A stretch of 5,079 bases of DNA, from the NCBI GenBank assembly GCA_049322335.1, contig JBMORL010000125.1, positions 1 through 5,079 on the forward strand. Reading direction: 5' to 3'. The stretch comes from JBMORL01 sp049322335. Its GTDB lineage: Bacteria; Bacteroidota; Bacteroidia; Flavobacteriales_D; UBA2798. The first letter of the stretch is position 1. Each line of letters opens with the position of its first letter. The notes beneath the pieces were generated by a model, which worked only from the letters and a program-made list of their open reading frames with translations, was not told where the DNA came from and searched no databases. This document shows, one piece after another, positions 1-5,079 of the stretch. The translations under genes and the position numbers were made by a program.

Positions 1-3
1 CCT

Positions 4-21
4 CCCCCCCCCCCCCCCCCC
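4..21. repeat. 18-nt poly-C homopolymer at the window edge
   Basis: Eighteen consecutive C residues follow CCT and run straight into GACAGCGAC. The second copy of the tandem repeat has only four Cs before the same GACAGCGAC (123-126), so the run looks like an expansion of that CCCC, or an assembly artefact at a contig end. No reading frame uses it. The run is plainly visible, but whether it is biological is uncertain. Confidence 0.85.
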
Positions 22-230
22 GACAGCGACACCCGGGAATACAAAAAAGCCCTGAATAAAAAATCTATTATACCGGTTAACAGGAACAGGGTCAATAAAA
101 ACACTCTGGTAAGGGCGAATCGCCCCGACAGCGACACCCGGGAATACAAAAAGCCCTGAATAAAAAATCTATTATACCGGTTAACAGGAACACGGTAAAT
201 GAAGCACTCAAGTAAGGCGACTCGCGAGTC
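18..230. repeat. Tandem direct repeat, two units of about 105 bp
   Basis: Unit 1 covers about 18-122 and unit 2 about 123-230. The cores 18-88 and 123-192 are identical except for one A in a run (six As in unit 1, five in unit 2). The last third of each unit has diverged but still aligns, with GGTAAGGGCGAATCGCC in unit 1 against AGTAAGGCGACTCGCGAGTCGCC in unit 2. Each unit contains the small palindromes CCCGGG, ACCGGT and GTTAAC and ends in a GC-rich palindrome. No ORF of note crosses it, and it is probably a non-coding intergenic repeat. I cannot name the family. Confidence 0.85.
113..125. repeat. GC-rich inverted repeat at the unit 1/unit 2 junction
   Basis: GGGCG-AAT-CGCCC forms a 5-bp stem with a 3-nt loop exactly where repeat unit 1 joins unit 2. 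It resembles the short GC-rich palindromes of REP-type intergenic repeats. There is no T-run after it on the plus strand, so a terminator role is not supported. Confidence 0.55.
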
Positions 231-233
231 GCC
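216..233. repeat. Perfect 18-bp palindrome closing repeat unit 2
   Basis: GGCGACTCGCGAGTCGCC is its own reverse complement and can fold as a 7-bp stem with a CGCG loop. It sits in the same place in unit 2 as the GGGCG-AAT-CGCCC hairpin in unit 1. The sequence differs but the palindromic character is kept. It could be a protein-binding site or a REP-like structure. Confidence 0.7.
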
Positions 234-323
234 ACGGCAATGATAATCTGAAACACCAAGGGCCTAAATTATAAAACCGTTATCCAATCAACAGGATAAG
301 AAATGCCAGCGAATCGCCCCGAC
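224..323. repeat. Probable decayed third unit of the tandem repeat
   Basis: The junction word GCGAATCGCCCCGAC (115-129) recurs exactly at 309-323 and with three mismatches at 224-238. Between these two places lie weaker matches in the same order as in the intact units: a GCCnCGnC start, an ATTATA-ACCG-TT block near 269-281 and an AACAGGA block near 290-296. I read this as a third, shortened and diverged unit. A 6-bp stem TTATCC/GGATAA (280-285/294-299) is also present. The exact 15-mer is firm. The full third unit is an inference. Confidence 0.5.
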
Positions 324-356
324 TGCTGCGATGAATATGAATTCCTGTCAAAACCT

Positions 357-364
357 TACTTTTG
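357..364 (+). promoter_or_regulatory. Candidate Bacteroidota -7 promoter box ahead of anmK
   Basis: TACTTTTG is a full match to the TAnnTTTG -7 element of the main Bacteroidota sigma factor. It lies 13 nt before the GTG at 378, which would leave a very short 5' leader. I see no clear TTG-type -33 box at the usual distance upstream, so the call rests on the -7 match alone. Confidence 0.4.
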
Positions 365-377
365 TGTAATTATCAGC

Positions 378-1430
378 GTGAATACCAAAATCCTTTCCCT
401 CGGCCTTATGTCGGGCACCTCGTTAGACGGGCTCGATATCGCTCTTTGTGAACTGGATACCCTTCATCTTTCCGAATCTAAAATCCTTGAAGCCACTACC
501 ATTTCGTATAGCGACCACTGGCGCGACCGGCTTAAAAATGCCATGCTTCTCAACGGTCGCGAACTGGCTCAACTGCATGTGGATTTCGGTGTTTTTTGTG
601 CCGAACAGGTGAGTATTTTTCTTCAGCGAAACCGTGCTCAACCCGAATTTATTGCTTCCCATGGCCATACAGTTTTTCATCAACCCGAAAAATGGGTCAC
701 TTTGCAGATTGGCAGCGGGGCCCATATTGCAGCGTTAACCGGTATAAAAACCGTTTGTGATTTCAGGACTACCGATATCGCTTATGGTGGACAAGGGGCG
801 CCACTGGTTCCTGTTGGCGACCGCCTGCTATTTTCTCAGTATAATTTTTGTCTGAATATTGGTGGATTTGCCAATATTTCAATGGAAAAAGAAGGCGAAA
901 GAATTGCTTTTGATATTTGTCCGGCAAATATGGCGCTCAACTATCAAACCGAAAAACTGCATATGCCCTTTGATGAAAACGGAAAACTGGCCGCCTCGGG
1001 TATTGTGGATAACAGCCTGCTGGAAAAACTCAACCAACTGGAATATTATAAAAAACCGGCTCCGAAATCACTGGGAAAAGAGTGGTTTTCGGAAAAGTTT
1101 TTGCCTTTGGTGGAAGAATCGGATTTAACCGTAAACGATAAACTGGCCACGCTTTGTGAACACATGGCCATGCAGATAGCCGCACATACCAAAACCGGTG
1201 GAAAATTATTGATTACCGGTGGAGGCACGCATAATGGATTTTTACTCTCAAGAATCGGGCTTTATTCGGATGCAGACCCGGTGCTGCCTTCTAAAATTAT
1301 TATCGATCATAAGGAAGCATTTTGTTTCGCTTTACTCGGACTTTTGCGCCTGCAGGAAAAACCCAATGCATTGTCATCGGTAACAGGGGCCTCCAAAAAC
1401 TCTATTGGCGGAGCGGTGTACCTGCCCTGA
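378..1430 (+). CDS. anmK: Anhydro-N-acetylmuramic acid kinase
   Basis: AnmK uses ATP and water to open and phosphorylate 1,6-anhydro-MurNAc to MurNAc-6-phosphate in the cytoplasm, a step of peptidoglycan recycling usually followed by the MurQ etherase. Counting from the GTG, visible family blocks are the nucleotide-binding start LGLMSGTSLDGLD (8-20), SHGHTVFHQP (94-103), DFRTTD plus GGQGAPLVP (128-145), LNIGGFANIS (159-168), FDICPANMALN (178-188), KSLGKEW (230-236), TGGGTHN (280-286) and SVTGAS (334-339). Asp179 aligns with what I recall as the catalytic base, Asp182 of the P. aeruginosa enzyme. The resulting 350 residues are normal for the family. The frame is open from an ATG at 303, but those extra 25 residues match no family block, begin in repeat-derived DNA and contain a promoter-like box, so GTG 378 is preferred. 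The function is near certain. The start is moderately certain. Confidence 0.93.
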   Translation: MNTKILSLGLMSGTSLDGLDIALCELDTLHLSESKILEATTISYSDHWRDRLKNAMLLNGRELAQLHVDFGVFCAEQVSIFLQRNRAQPEFIASHGHTVFHQPEKWVTLQIGSGAHIAALTGIKTVCDFRTTDIAYGGQGAPLVPVGDRLLFSQYNFCLNIGGFANISMEKEGERIAFDICPANMALNYQTEKLHMPFDENGKLAASGIVDNSLLEKLNQLEYYKKPAPKSLGKEWFSEKFLPLVEESDLTVNDKLATLCEHMAMQIAAHTKTGGKLLITGGGTHNGFLLSRIGLYSDADPVLPSKIIIDHKEAFCFALLGLLRLQEKPNALSSVTGASKNSIGGAVYLP

Positions 1431-1457
1431 TGTTAACATTCCTGCTTTTAAAACTTT

Positions 1458-1465
1458 TAATTTTG
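1458..1465 (+). promoter_or_regulatory. Candidate -7 box, upstream copy, exbB operon
   Basis: TAATTTTG matches TAnnTTTG exactly, 28 nt after the anmK stop. No convincing -33 box precedes it. Its TTTTG (1461-1465) could instead act as the -33 element of the second box at 1492, although the 26-nt spacing would be longer than usual. Confidence 0.3.
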
Positions 1466-1491
1466 CCCAATCCCGCCCGGTAGTGATTGCC

Positions 1492-1499
1492 TAATTTTG
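1492..1499 (+). promoter_or_regulatory. Candidate -7 promoter box for the exbB-exbD-tonB-folC operon
   Basis: A second exact TAATTTTG lies 56 nt before the exbB ATG, which would give a leader of roughly 50 nt. It is flanked by a small inverted repeat GCCT (1489-1492) / AGGC (1500-1503) that might mark an operator. A promoter is expected here because the 125-bp gap is far larger than the spacings inside the operon. I see no strong terminator for anmK in the gap, so read-through from anmK is possible. Confidence 0.45.
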
Positions 1500-1555
1500 A
1501 GGCTATACGAAACCCAAATCACAAATTATCGTAATAACCAGTTAATTTTTTCATC

Positions 1556-2275
1556 ATGATCCAGATTCCATTATTTCTTCAGGCCGCAGCAGATACTGTT
1601 ACCAATACCGGAATTACCACCGGTGGTGAAGCAGGAATAACTCCTACTACCAAAGAAATCACTCTTTGGGAAATGATCGCATCCGGTGGTTGGTATATCA
1701 TGATCCCCATGGGATTGCTTTCTATCCTGATGATCTATATTGCCATTGAACGTTATCTTGCTATTCAGCGCGCAGCTCGCGGAGAAGAAGCTTTTATGCA
1801 GAAAGTCCGGGCATTCATCCTCGAAGGAAAACTGGATAGTGCACGCGGACTTTGTGCTTCCACCAACACGCCTTATGCACGCATGATAGAAAAAGGAATT
1901 TCCAAGATCGGAAAACCATTAAAAGATATTGAAGCTTCCATCGAAAACGTGGCAAAAGTAGAAGTATACAAACTCGAAAAAGGAGTTTCATTGCTGGCTA
2001 CTATTGCCGGTGCCGGACCTATGATCGGATTTTTGGGAACAGTGTTGGGTATGATCATCACGTTTAATGAAATGCGTATACAGGGAAAAATTGAAATCGA
2101 ACATCTTTCCGGTGGTATTATGATGGCCATGGTGACTACCGTTGTCGGGTTGATCATTGGTATTTTCGCTTACATTATGTACAACACTTTGGTAGCAAAA
2201 ATGCAAACGGTAATTTCCAACATGGAAACCACTTCACTCGAATTTATTGACCTCCTGGACGAGCCCGGAAAATAA
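1556..2275 (+). CDS. exbB: MotA/TolQ/ExbB-family proton channel protein
   Basis: This is the channel subunit of an ExbB-ExbD or TolQ-TolR type inner-membrane motor that converts proton-motive force into motion of a TonB/TolA-like partner. Its 239 residues show the family plan. A Gln/Ala/Thr-rich N-terminal stretch (1-35) precedes membrane segment 1 (about 46-68, GWYIMIPMGLLS...IERYL). A cytoplasmic loop (70-143) follows, then segment 2 (about 145-170) with the signature GAGPMIGFLGTVLGM, and segment 3 (about 187-212). Thr162 and Thr195 match the conserved pore threonines of E. coli ExbB (148 and 181). The Glu usually found in segment 3 (E. coli 176) aligns with Met190. The ATG is the first in frame and has no Shine-Dalgarno sequence, as is common in Bacteroidota. 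ExbD follows after 12 nt. ExbB versus TolQ cannot be settled from sequence alone. Confidence 0.93.
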   Translation: MIQIPLFLQAAADTVTNTGITTGGEAGITPTTKEITLWEMIASGGWYIMIPMGLLSILMIYIAIERYLAIQRAARGEEAFMQKVRAFILEGKLDSARGLCASTNTPYARMIEKGISKIGKPLKDIEASIENVAKVEVYKLEKGVSLLATIAGAGPMIGFLGTVLGMIITFNEMRIQGKIEIEHLSGGIMMAMVTTVVGLIIGIFAYIMYNTLVAKMQTVISNMETTSLEFIDLLDEPGK

Positions 2276-2287
2276 AAAACTATTGTT

Positions 2288-2692
2288 ATGAATTTAGGTT
2301 CAAGAAATAAAGTAAATGCCGAAGCCAGTATGTCGTCTATGACCGACCTGGTGTTCCTGATGCTTATCTTTTTCGTAATCCTTGCCACACTGGTGAATGA
2401 TAATCCCCAGCTGAATGTGGACCTGCCAACCGCAAACTCTTCTGCCACATCTTTCCGGGCGAAGGTCACTATTACCATTGATGCCAACCAGCAACACTTT
2501 GTAAACAGCACTCCCGTTAAGGCCGAAGAGGTGGAAGCGCTGGTTAATCAGAAACTTTCTGAGCCAAATGTGGAACCTACCATCGAAATTAACGTAGACA
2601 AGTCTGTGCCCACAGGCTTAACGGTGGCGATGCTGGATATTGCCAAAAAGAACCACTGGAAAATTGCCCTGGCCACACAGCATAGCAATTAA
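2288..2692 (+). CDS. exbD: ExbD/TolR-family biopolymer transport protein
   Basis: ExbD is the partner of the upstream channel protein; its single helix sits in the ExbB pore and carries the proton-responsive Asp. The 134 residues are typical in length. A short cytoplasmic N-terminus contains the family start SSMTDLVFLMLIFFV, with Asp20 at the position of the essential Asp25 of E. coli ExbD. The membrane helix spans about 21-38, and a periplasmic domain (about 45-134) holds the usual beta/alpha pattern, including KVTITID and PTIEINVDKSVP. The gene lies 12 nt after exbB and 12 nt before the TonB-like gene, so the three are surely cotranscribed. There is no Shine-Dalgarno sequence, but the region before the ATG is A/T-rich. 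Assignment to the ExbD/TolR family is firm. The ExbD or TolR label is not. Confidence 0.92.
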   Translation: MNLGSRNKVNAEASMSSMTDLVFLMLIFFVILATLVNDNPQLNVDLPTANSSATSFRAKVTITIDANQQHFVNSTPVKAEEVEALVNQKLSEPNVEPTIEINVDKSVPTGLTVAMLDIAKKNHWKIALATQHSN

Positions 2693-2704
2693 ACCTATAA
2701 GAAT

Positions 2705-3433
2705 ATGAAAACGGCAGAGGAGAAAGAGCAGGAGAAAAAAAACAGGCGTGGAGCTTATGCTGCCGCTATTGTTTTTCATGCAGTGTTATTTGTTGCATTT
2801 TTTTTAGTGAGTTGGACTGAACCTGATCCGCTTCCCATATTGATTCCACCCGATCCTATTGTAATGGATTTTAGTGGCGGTGGTGGCGGTGGAAGCCCAA
2901 CGATTGCTGAAGCAGTGCCTGCACCGGTAGAAAATACAAATGTGGTAACAGAAGAAACTTCACCCGTTGTAAGACCGGTTGGGACCAATACCAATATCAC
3001 AAAACCCAATAACGAAACAAAGCCGAATCCATTGGCCGAATTCGGTGGAATGAGCGGAAACGGAAATGGTAATGGAAATGGTGATGGCGATGGTGACGGA
3101 GATGGCACCGGGGACGGATTGAATGGAACCGGAAACGGACTGTATGGCACAGGTAATTTTGGCGGAAGAAAACTGGAAAATAAACCTGTGGTGGGTAATG
3201 TTCCTGAAGCACGGGGTGTGGTAGTGATGAACGTGTGGGTAAACCAGGCGGGACATATTACGCGATATAGTTTTAATTCAGCAAAGTCAACTACTAACAA
3301 TCCGGGGCTTATAGCAGTATGTGAAAAGTCGTTGGATAAAATGCGAAAGGAAAACACCCGACTGGTAAACGAAGATCCCAATGCTCCTTTCGAACAATCG
3401 GGAACCTATAAATTTGAGTTCGCATTGCGTTAA
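2705..3433 (+). CDS. TonB/TolA-like energy transducer with Gly-Asn/Gly-Asp spacer
   Basis: The protein probably carries energy from the ExbB/ExbD motor across the periplasm to outer-membrane receptors or the Tol-Pal system. It has 242 residues. A charged cytoplasmic N-terminus (1-15) is followed by one membrane helix (about 17-37) with His25 in the place of the conserved TonB/TolA helix histidine; the Ser four residues before that His in E. coli TonB is Ala21 here. A Pro-rich stretch (40-51), six glycines (58-63), a low-complexity linker and a Gly-Asn/Gly-Asp repeat (about 118-154) follow. The C-terminal domain (about 160-242) fits the TonB C-terminal fold, with a VVVMNVWVNQAGHITRYSF strand pattern and a final GTYKFEFALR strand. 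The spacer lacks the Pro-Glu/Pro-Lys repeats of classic TonB. The stop overlaps the folC start. The role follows from architecture and neighbours; the outer-membrane partner is unknown. Confidence 0.85.
   Translation: MKTAEEKEQEKKNRRGAYAAAIVFHAVLFVAFFLVSWTEPDPLPILIPPDPIVMDFSGGGGGGSPTIAEAVPAPVENTNVVTEETSPVVRPVGTNTNITKPNNETKPNPLAEFGGMSGNGNGNGNGDGDGDGDGTGDGLNGTGNGLYGTGNFGGRKLENKPVVGNVPEARGVVVMNVWVNQAGHITRYSFNSAKSTTNNPGLIAVCEKSLDKMRKENTRLVNEDPNAPFEQSGTYKFEFALR
3056..3166 (+). repeat. Degenerate hexanucleotide repeat coding for Gly-Asn and Gly-Asp
   Basis: Within the transducer gene, units of the form GGn-AAy then GGn-GAy repeat back to back, giving four Gly-Asn pairs that change to Gly-Asp pairs, followed by looser Gly-Thr and Gly-Leu units. 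Because the unit is six bases, gain or loss of copies keeps the frame and only changes spacer length. Confidence 0.8.
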
Positions 3434-4653
3434 TGAATTACAGGGAAACCTTAGATTATCTCTATTCACGATTACCGGTTTTTCAACGTATTGGTGCAGC
3501 TGCCTACAAGGCCGATCTGCACAACACCATCGCACTTTGCAAAGCTGCCGGCAATCCCGAACAAAAAATAAAAACCATTCATGTGGCCGGAACCAACGGA
3601 AAAGGTTCCGTTTCACATTTTCTGGCAGCTATTTTCCAAAGCGCTGGATATAAAACAGGTTTATATACTTCTCCCCACCTGAAAGATTTCCGCGAGCGCA
3701 TTAAAGTGAACGGAAAAATGATCAGCAAAAAATATGTAGTGGATTTTGTCGCTGCACAAAAAAATAATTTCGAAAAAATAAATCCCAGTTTTTTTGAAGC
3801 CACCGTGGCAATGGCCTTTTCGTATTTCCGCGACCAAAAAACAGATATAGCTGTTATAGAAACCGGGTTGGGTGGTCGCCTGGATTCTACCAACGTGATC
3901 GTTCCCGAAATTTCCGTTATTACCAATATCAGTTTCGATCATATGAATTTATTGGGAAATACACTGGAAAAAATTGCCTTCGAAAAAGCGGGGATCATCA
4001 AACCGGGAATTCCGGTAGTAATTGGTGAACATATTCCTGAAACCAAAAAAGTGTTCGGTGAGGTAGCGAAAAAAAATAAATCAGCCATCACTTACGCACA
4101 AAACAAGCCAAAAAGAAAAAAACACAAAAGCCAGCTTACCGGCATTTACCAGCAAAAAAATATCAATACGGTTTTACATGCAGTGGAACAATTACAGAAA
4201 AAAGGATGGAAACTCTCTGAAAAAAATATCCGCATCGGAATTGAAAAAGTGGTAACACTAACCGGTTTGCATGGCCGATGGCAGCAACTGAAAAGGTCTC
4301 CGAAAGTATTTTGTGACATTGCCCACAACGAAGCCGGAATAAAAGAATTACTGAAACAAATAAAAAAAACAAAACACAAAAACCTTCATGTGGTATTTGG
4401 CGTGGTGAACGATAAAGAGGTAGATAAAGTGTTAAGTCTGCTTCCGAAAAAAGCAAATTATTATTTTACCAAAGCCAATATTCCAAGAGCATTAGACGAA
4501 AAACTATTGCAGAAAAAGGCGCTGGAACATAAATTGAAGGGAAAGACTTTCCCAAAAGTGAAACAGGCGATGAATTCCGCAATTAGTAATGCAGGAAAGC
4601 AAGACCTGGTGATCATAACGGGTAGCGCGTTTGTGGTGGCGGAGGTTGTATAA
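3433..4653 (+). CDS. folC: Bifunctional folylpolyglutamate synthase / dihydrofolate synthase
   Basis: FolC adds L-glutamate to dihydropteroate and further glutamates to folates, with ATP, in the cytoplasm. The 406 residues show the Mur-ligase-like plan: FQRIGAAAYKADLHNT (17-32), P-loop AGTNGKGSV (52-60), GLYTSPHLKDFRERI (76-90), FFEATVAMAF (120-129), IETGLGGRLDSTNV (142-155), ITNISFDHM (163-171) and FEKAGIIKPG (183-192), with Lys185 at the usual carbamylated-lysine position. A Lys-rich linker follows, then the C-terminal domain with GLHGRWQQL, DIAHN, VFGVVNDKEVDKVL, YYFTKANIPRALDE and final GSAFVVAEVV. It is slightly shorter than the usual 420-430 residues. The ATG overlaps the previous stop (TAATG), so translation is probably coupled to the transducer gene. 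It is the last gene of the operon. Substrate range (single or dual activity) cannot be read from sequence. Confidence 0.95.
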   Translation: MNYRETLDYLYSRLPVFQRIGAAAYKADLHNTIALCKAAGNPEQKIKTIHVAGTNGKGSVSHFLAAIFQSAGYKTGLYTSPHLKDFRERIKVNGKMISKKYVVDFVAAQKNNFEKINPSFFEATVAMAFSYFRDQKTDIAVIETGLGGRLDSTNVIVPEISVITNISFDHMNLLGNTLEKIAFEKAGIIKPGIPVVIGEHIPETKKVFGEVAKKNKSAITYAQNKPKRKKHKSQLTGIYQQKNINTVLHAVEQLQKKGWKLSEKNIRIGIEKVVTLTGLHGRWQQLKRSPKVFCDIAHNEAGIKELLKQIKKTKHKNLHVVFGVVNDKEVDKVLSLLPKKANYYFTKANIPRALDEKLLQKKALEHKLKGKTFPKVKQAMNSAISNAGKQDLVIITGSAFVVAEVV

Positions 4654-4703
4654 AACAACGTTTTGCCCCTCTGGGGCAAATAGAGGCTTTGTATGTAATT
4701 GTT

Positions 4704-4728
4704 AAAAATATTGGGTGCCGCTGGCACC
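4704..4728 (-). terminator. Possible intrinsic terminator for argS
   Basis: Read on the minus strand, the stem GGTGCC-AGC-GGCACC is followed by CAATATTTTT, a hairpin with a T-run offset by five bases. It lies downstream of the argS stop in the right orientation. The gap before the T-run makes it weaker than a textbook terminator. Confidence 0.4.
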
Positions 4729-4763
4729 GTCAAAAAAAATCCCCAAATTTTCATCAGTATTTT

Positions 4764-4788
4764 GGCACCAGGGGTGCCGGATATTTTT
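4764..4788 (+). terminator. Possible intrinsic terminator for the folC operon
   Basis: The stem GGCACC-AGG-GGTGCC is followed by GGATATTTTT, the mirror image of the minus-strand arrangement 36 bases to the left. Together the two could end transcription from both convergent genes. The nearer hairpin at 4662-4680 lacks a T-run and is less likely to be the terminator. Confidence 0.4.
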
Positions 4789-4918
4789 AATAATATTAAC
4801 TTAATTCGACTCTTGCCCCAGCGGGGCAAAATATTTACAATACAACATGTTTTTTGCTAAAATTCGTATAGGAATGGAAACTGTTAAAAATACTTGTTTT
4901 CTTTGGTCTAACATCTCC

Positions 4919-5079
4919 TCACATCCTCTCCGGAACCTTAATCCCCATCAACCCCAGTCCCGATTCCACAATTTGTGCGGTGGAGCGGCAAATGGCAATT
5001 TTTAAATGAAGTTTGTCTTTGTTCTCTTCTTTGAGAATGGGTACCGACTGATAAAAATGGTTAAACGTTTTCACCAGTT
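4919..5079 (-). CDS. argS: Arginyl-tRNA synthetase, C-terminal end (partial)
   Basis: The minus strand is open from the right edge to a TGA at 4919-4921 and encodes the last 52 residues of a protein that continues beyond the window. It begins LVKTFNHFYQSVPIL, has a middle IAICRSTAQIVESGLGLMGI and ends VPERM. These are the conserved end of class Ia arginyl-tRNA synthetase: the helix-bundle anticodon-binding domain, with the final (L/M)GI-x-VPERM. The enzyme charges tRNA-Arg in the cytoplasm. The gene converges on folC and is separated from it by 265 bp. Only the C-terminal part is visible, so the HIGH-type catalytic motifs cannot be checked. Confidence 0.93.
   Translation of the reverse strand, partial: LVKTFNHFYQSVPILKEENKDKLHLKIAICRSTAQIVESGLGLMGIKVPERM

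Larger units (their letters stand above)
4661..4831. repeat. Mirror-symmetric intergenic element of four short hairpins
   Basis: Four hairpins, each with a 3-nt loop, are arranged symmetrically about position 4746. The outer pair is TTTGCCCC-TCT-GGGGCAAA (4662-4680) and TTGCCCC-AGC-GGGGCAA (4813-4829). The inner pair is GGTGCC-GCT-GGCACC (4714-4728) and GGCACC-AGG-GGTGCC (4764-4778). TTAAAAATAT (4702-4711) and its reverse complement (4781-4790) sit just outside the inner pair. Spacings are equal in both halves: 22 nt from outer hairpin to the AT word and 2 nt from the AT word to the inner stem. The element separates the convergent folC and argS genes and resembles dispersed intergenic palindromic repeats. 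I recall similar GCCCC/GGGGC and GGTGCC/GGCACC motifs in Bacteroidota intergenic DNA but cannot verify that here. Confidence 0.85.

Noticed and set aside
18..323. CRISPR array
   Set aside because: The unit is about 105 bp with only two clear copies and no alternation of short repeats with unrelated spacers, and no cas gene is visible.
423..725. Minus-strand ORF opposite anmK
   Set aside because: It is antisense to conserved AnmK motifs, with no family resemblance or start signals.
2776..3381. Long minus-strand ORF of 201 codons opposite the transducer gene
   Set aside because: It is a shadow of the low-complexity plus-strand gene. The Pro/Ser/Phe repeats are simply the complement of the Gly-Asn/Gly-Asp codons.
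3757..4160. Runs of 7-8 As in folC (for example at 4069-4076) as programmed slippage sites
   Set aside because: The frame is intact through all of them and the conserved motifs stay in one frame. Lys-rich, AT-biased coding explains the runs.
4461..4829. Minus-strand ORF of 122 codons across the folC end and the hairpin element
   Set aside because: Its first half is the translated hairpin element (VPAAPN..., LPQRGK...) and the rest is antisense to conserved folC coding sequence. It matches no family.
4882..4892. TGTTAAAAATA, repeating the 11-mer at 4700-4710, as a further copy of the hairpin element
   Set aside because: There is no hairpin beside it and the word is AT-rich, so a chance match is likely. 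I see nothing else in 4832-4918.

Overview
The window looks like chromosomal DNA of a member of the Bacteroidota. Four things point there: the protein sequences, the gene order, the near-absence of Shine-Dalgarno sequences, and copies of the phylum's -7 promoter box TAnnTTTG (TACTTTTG ahead of anmK, TAATTTTG twice ahead of exbB). The 18-C run at the left edge may mean that a contig ends there. I see nothing that argues for a plasmid, phage or recent gene transfer.

Layout. Positions 1-323 hold no gene. They contain a poly-C run and a tandem repeat of about 105 bp, with two near-identical copies and a likely decayed third, punctuated by GC-rich palindromes. anmK (378-1430, +) encodes anhydro-MurNAc kinase for peptidoglycan recycling. 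A 125-bp gap with two candidate promoters precedes a tight operon: an ExbB/TolQ-type channel (1556-2275), an ExbD/TolR-type partner (2288-2692), a TonB/TolA-type transducer with a Gly-Asn/Gly-Asp spacer (2705-3433), and folC (3433-4653), whose start codon overlaps the transducer's stop as TAATG. The convergent gap 4654-4918 carries a mirror-symmetric element of four small hairpins. The 3' end of argS enters from the right on the minus strand (4919-5079).

How the genes work together. The ExbB, ExbD and TonB-like proteins should form one inner-membrane machine that uses proton-motive force to drive outer-membrane transport or envelope maintenance. anmK handles cell-wall turnover products. folC makes folates and is tied to the transducer gene by translation coupling, not by an obvious functional link. 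From memory, exbB-exbD-tonB-folC is a recurrent order in Bacteroidota.

The genes are ordinary, and I found no undescribed protein system. The parts most worth following up are non-coding: the four-hairpin element centred at 4746, with paired base changes that preserve its stems, and the tandem repeat array ahead of anmK.
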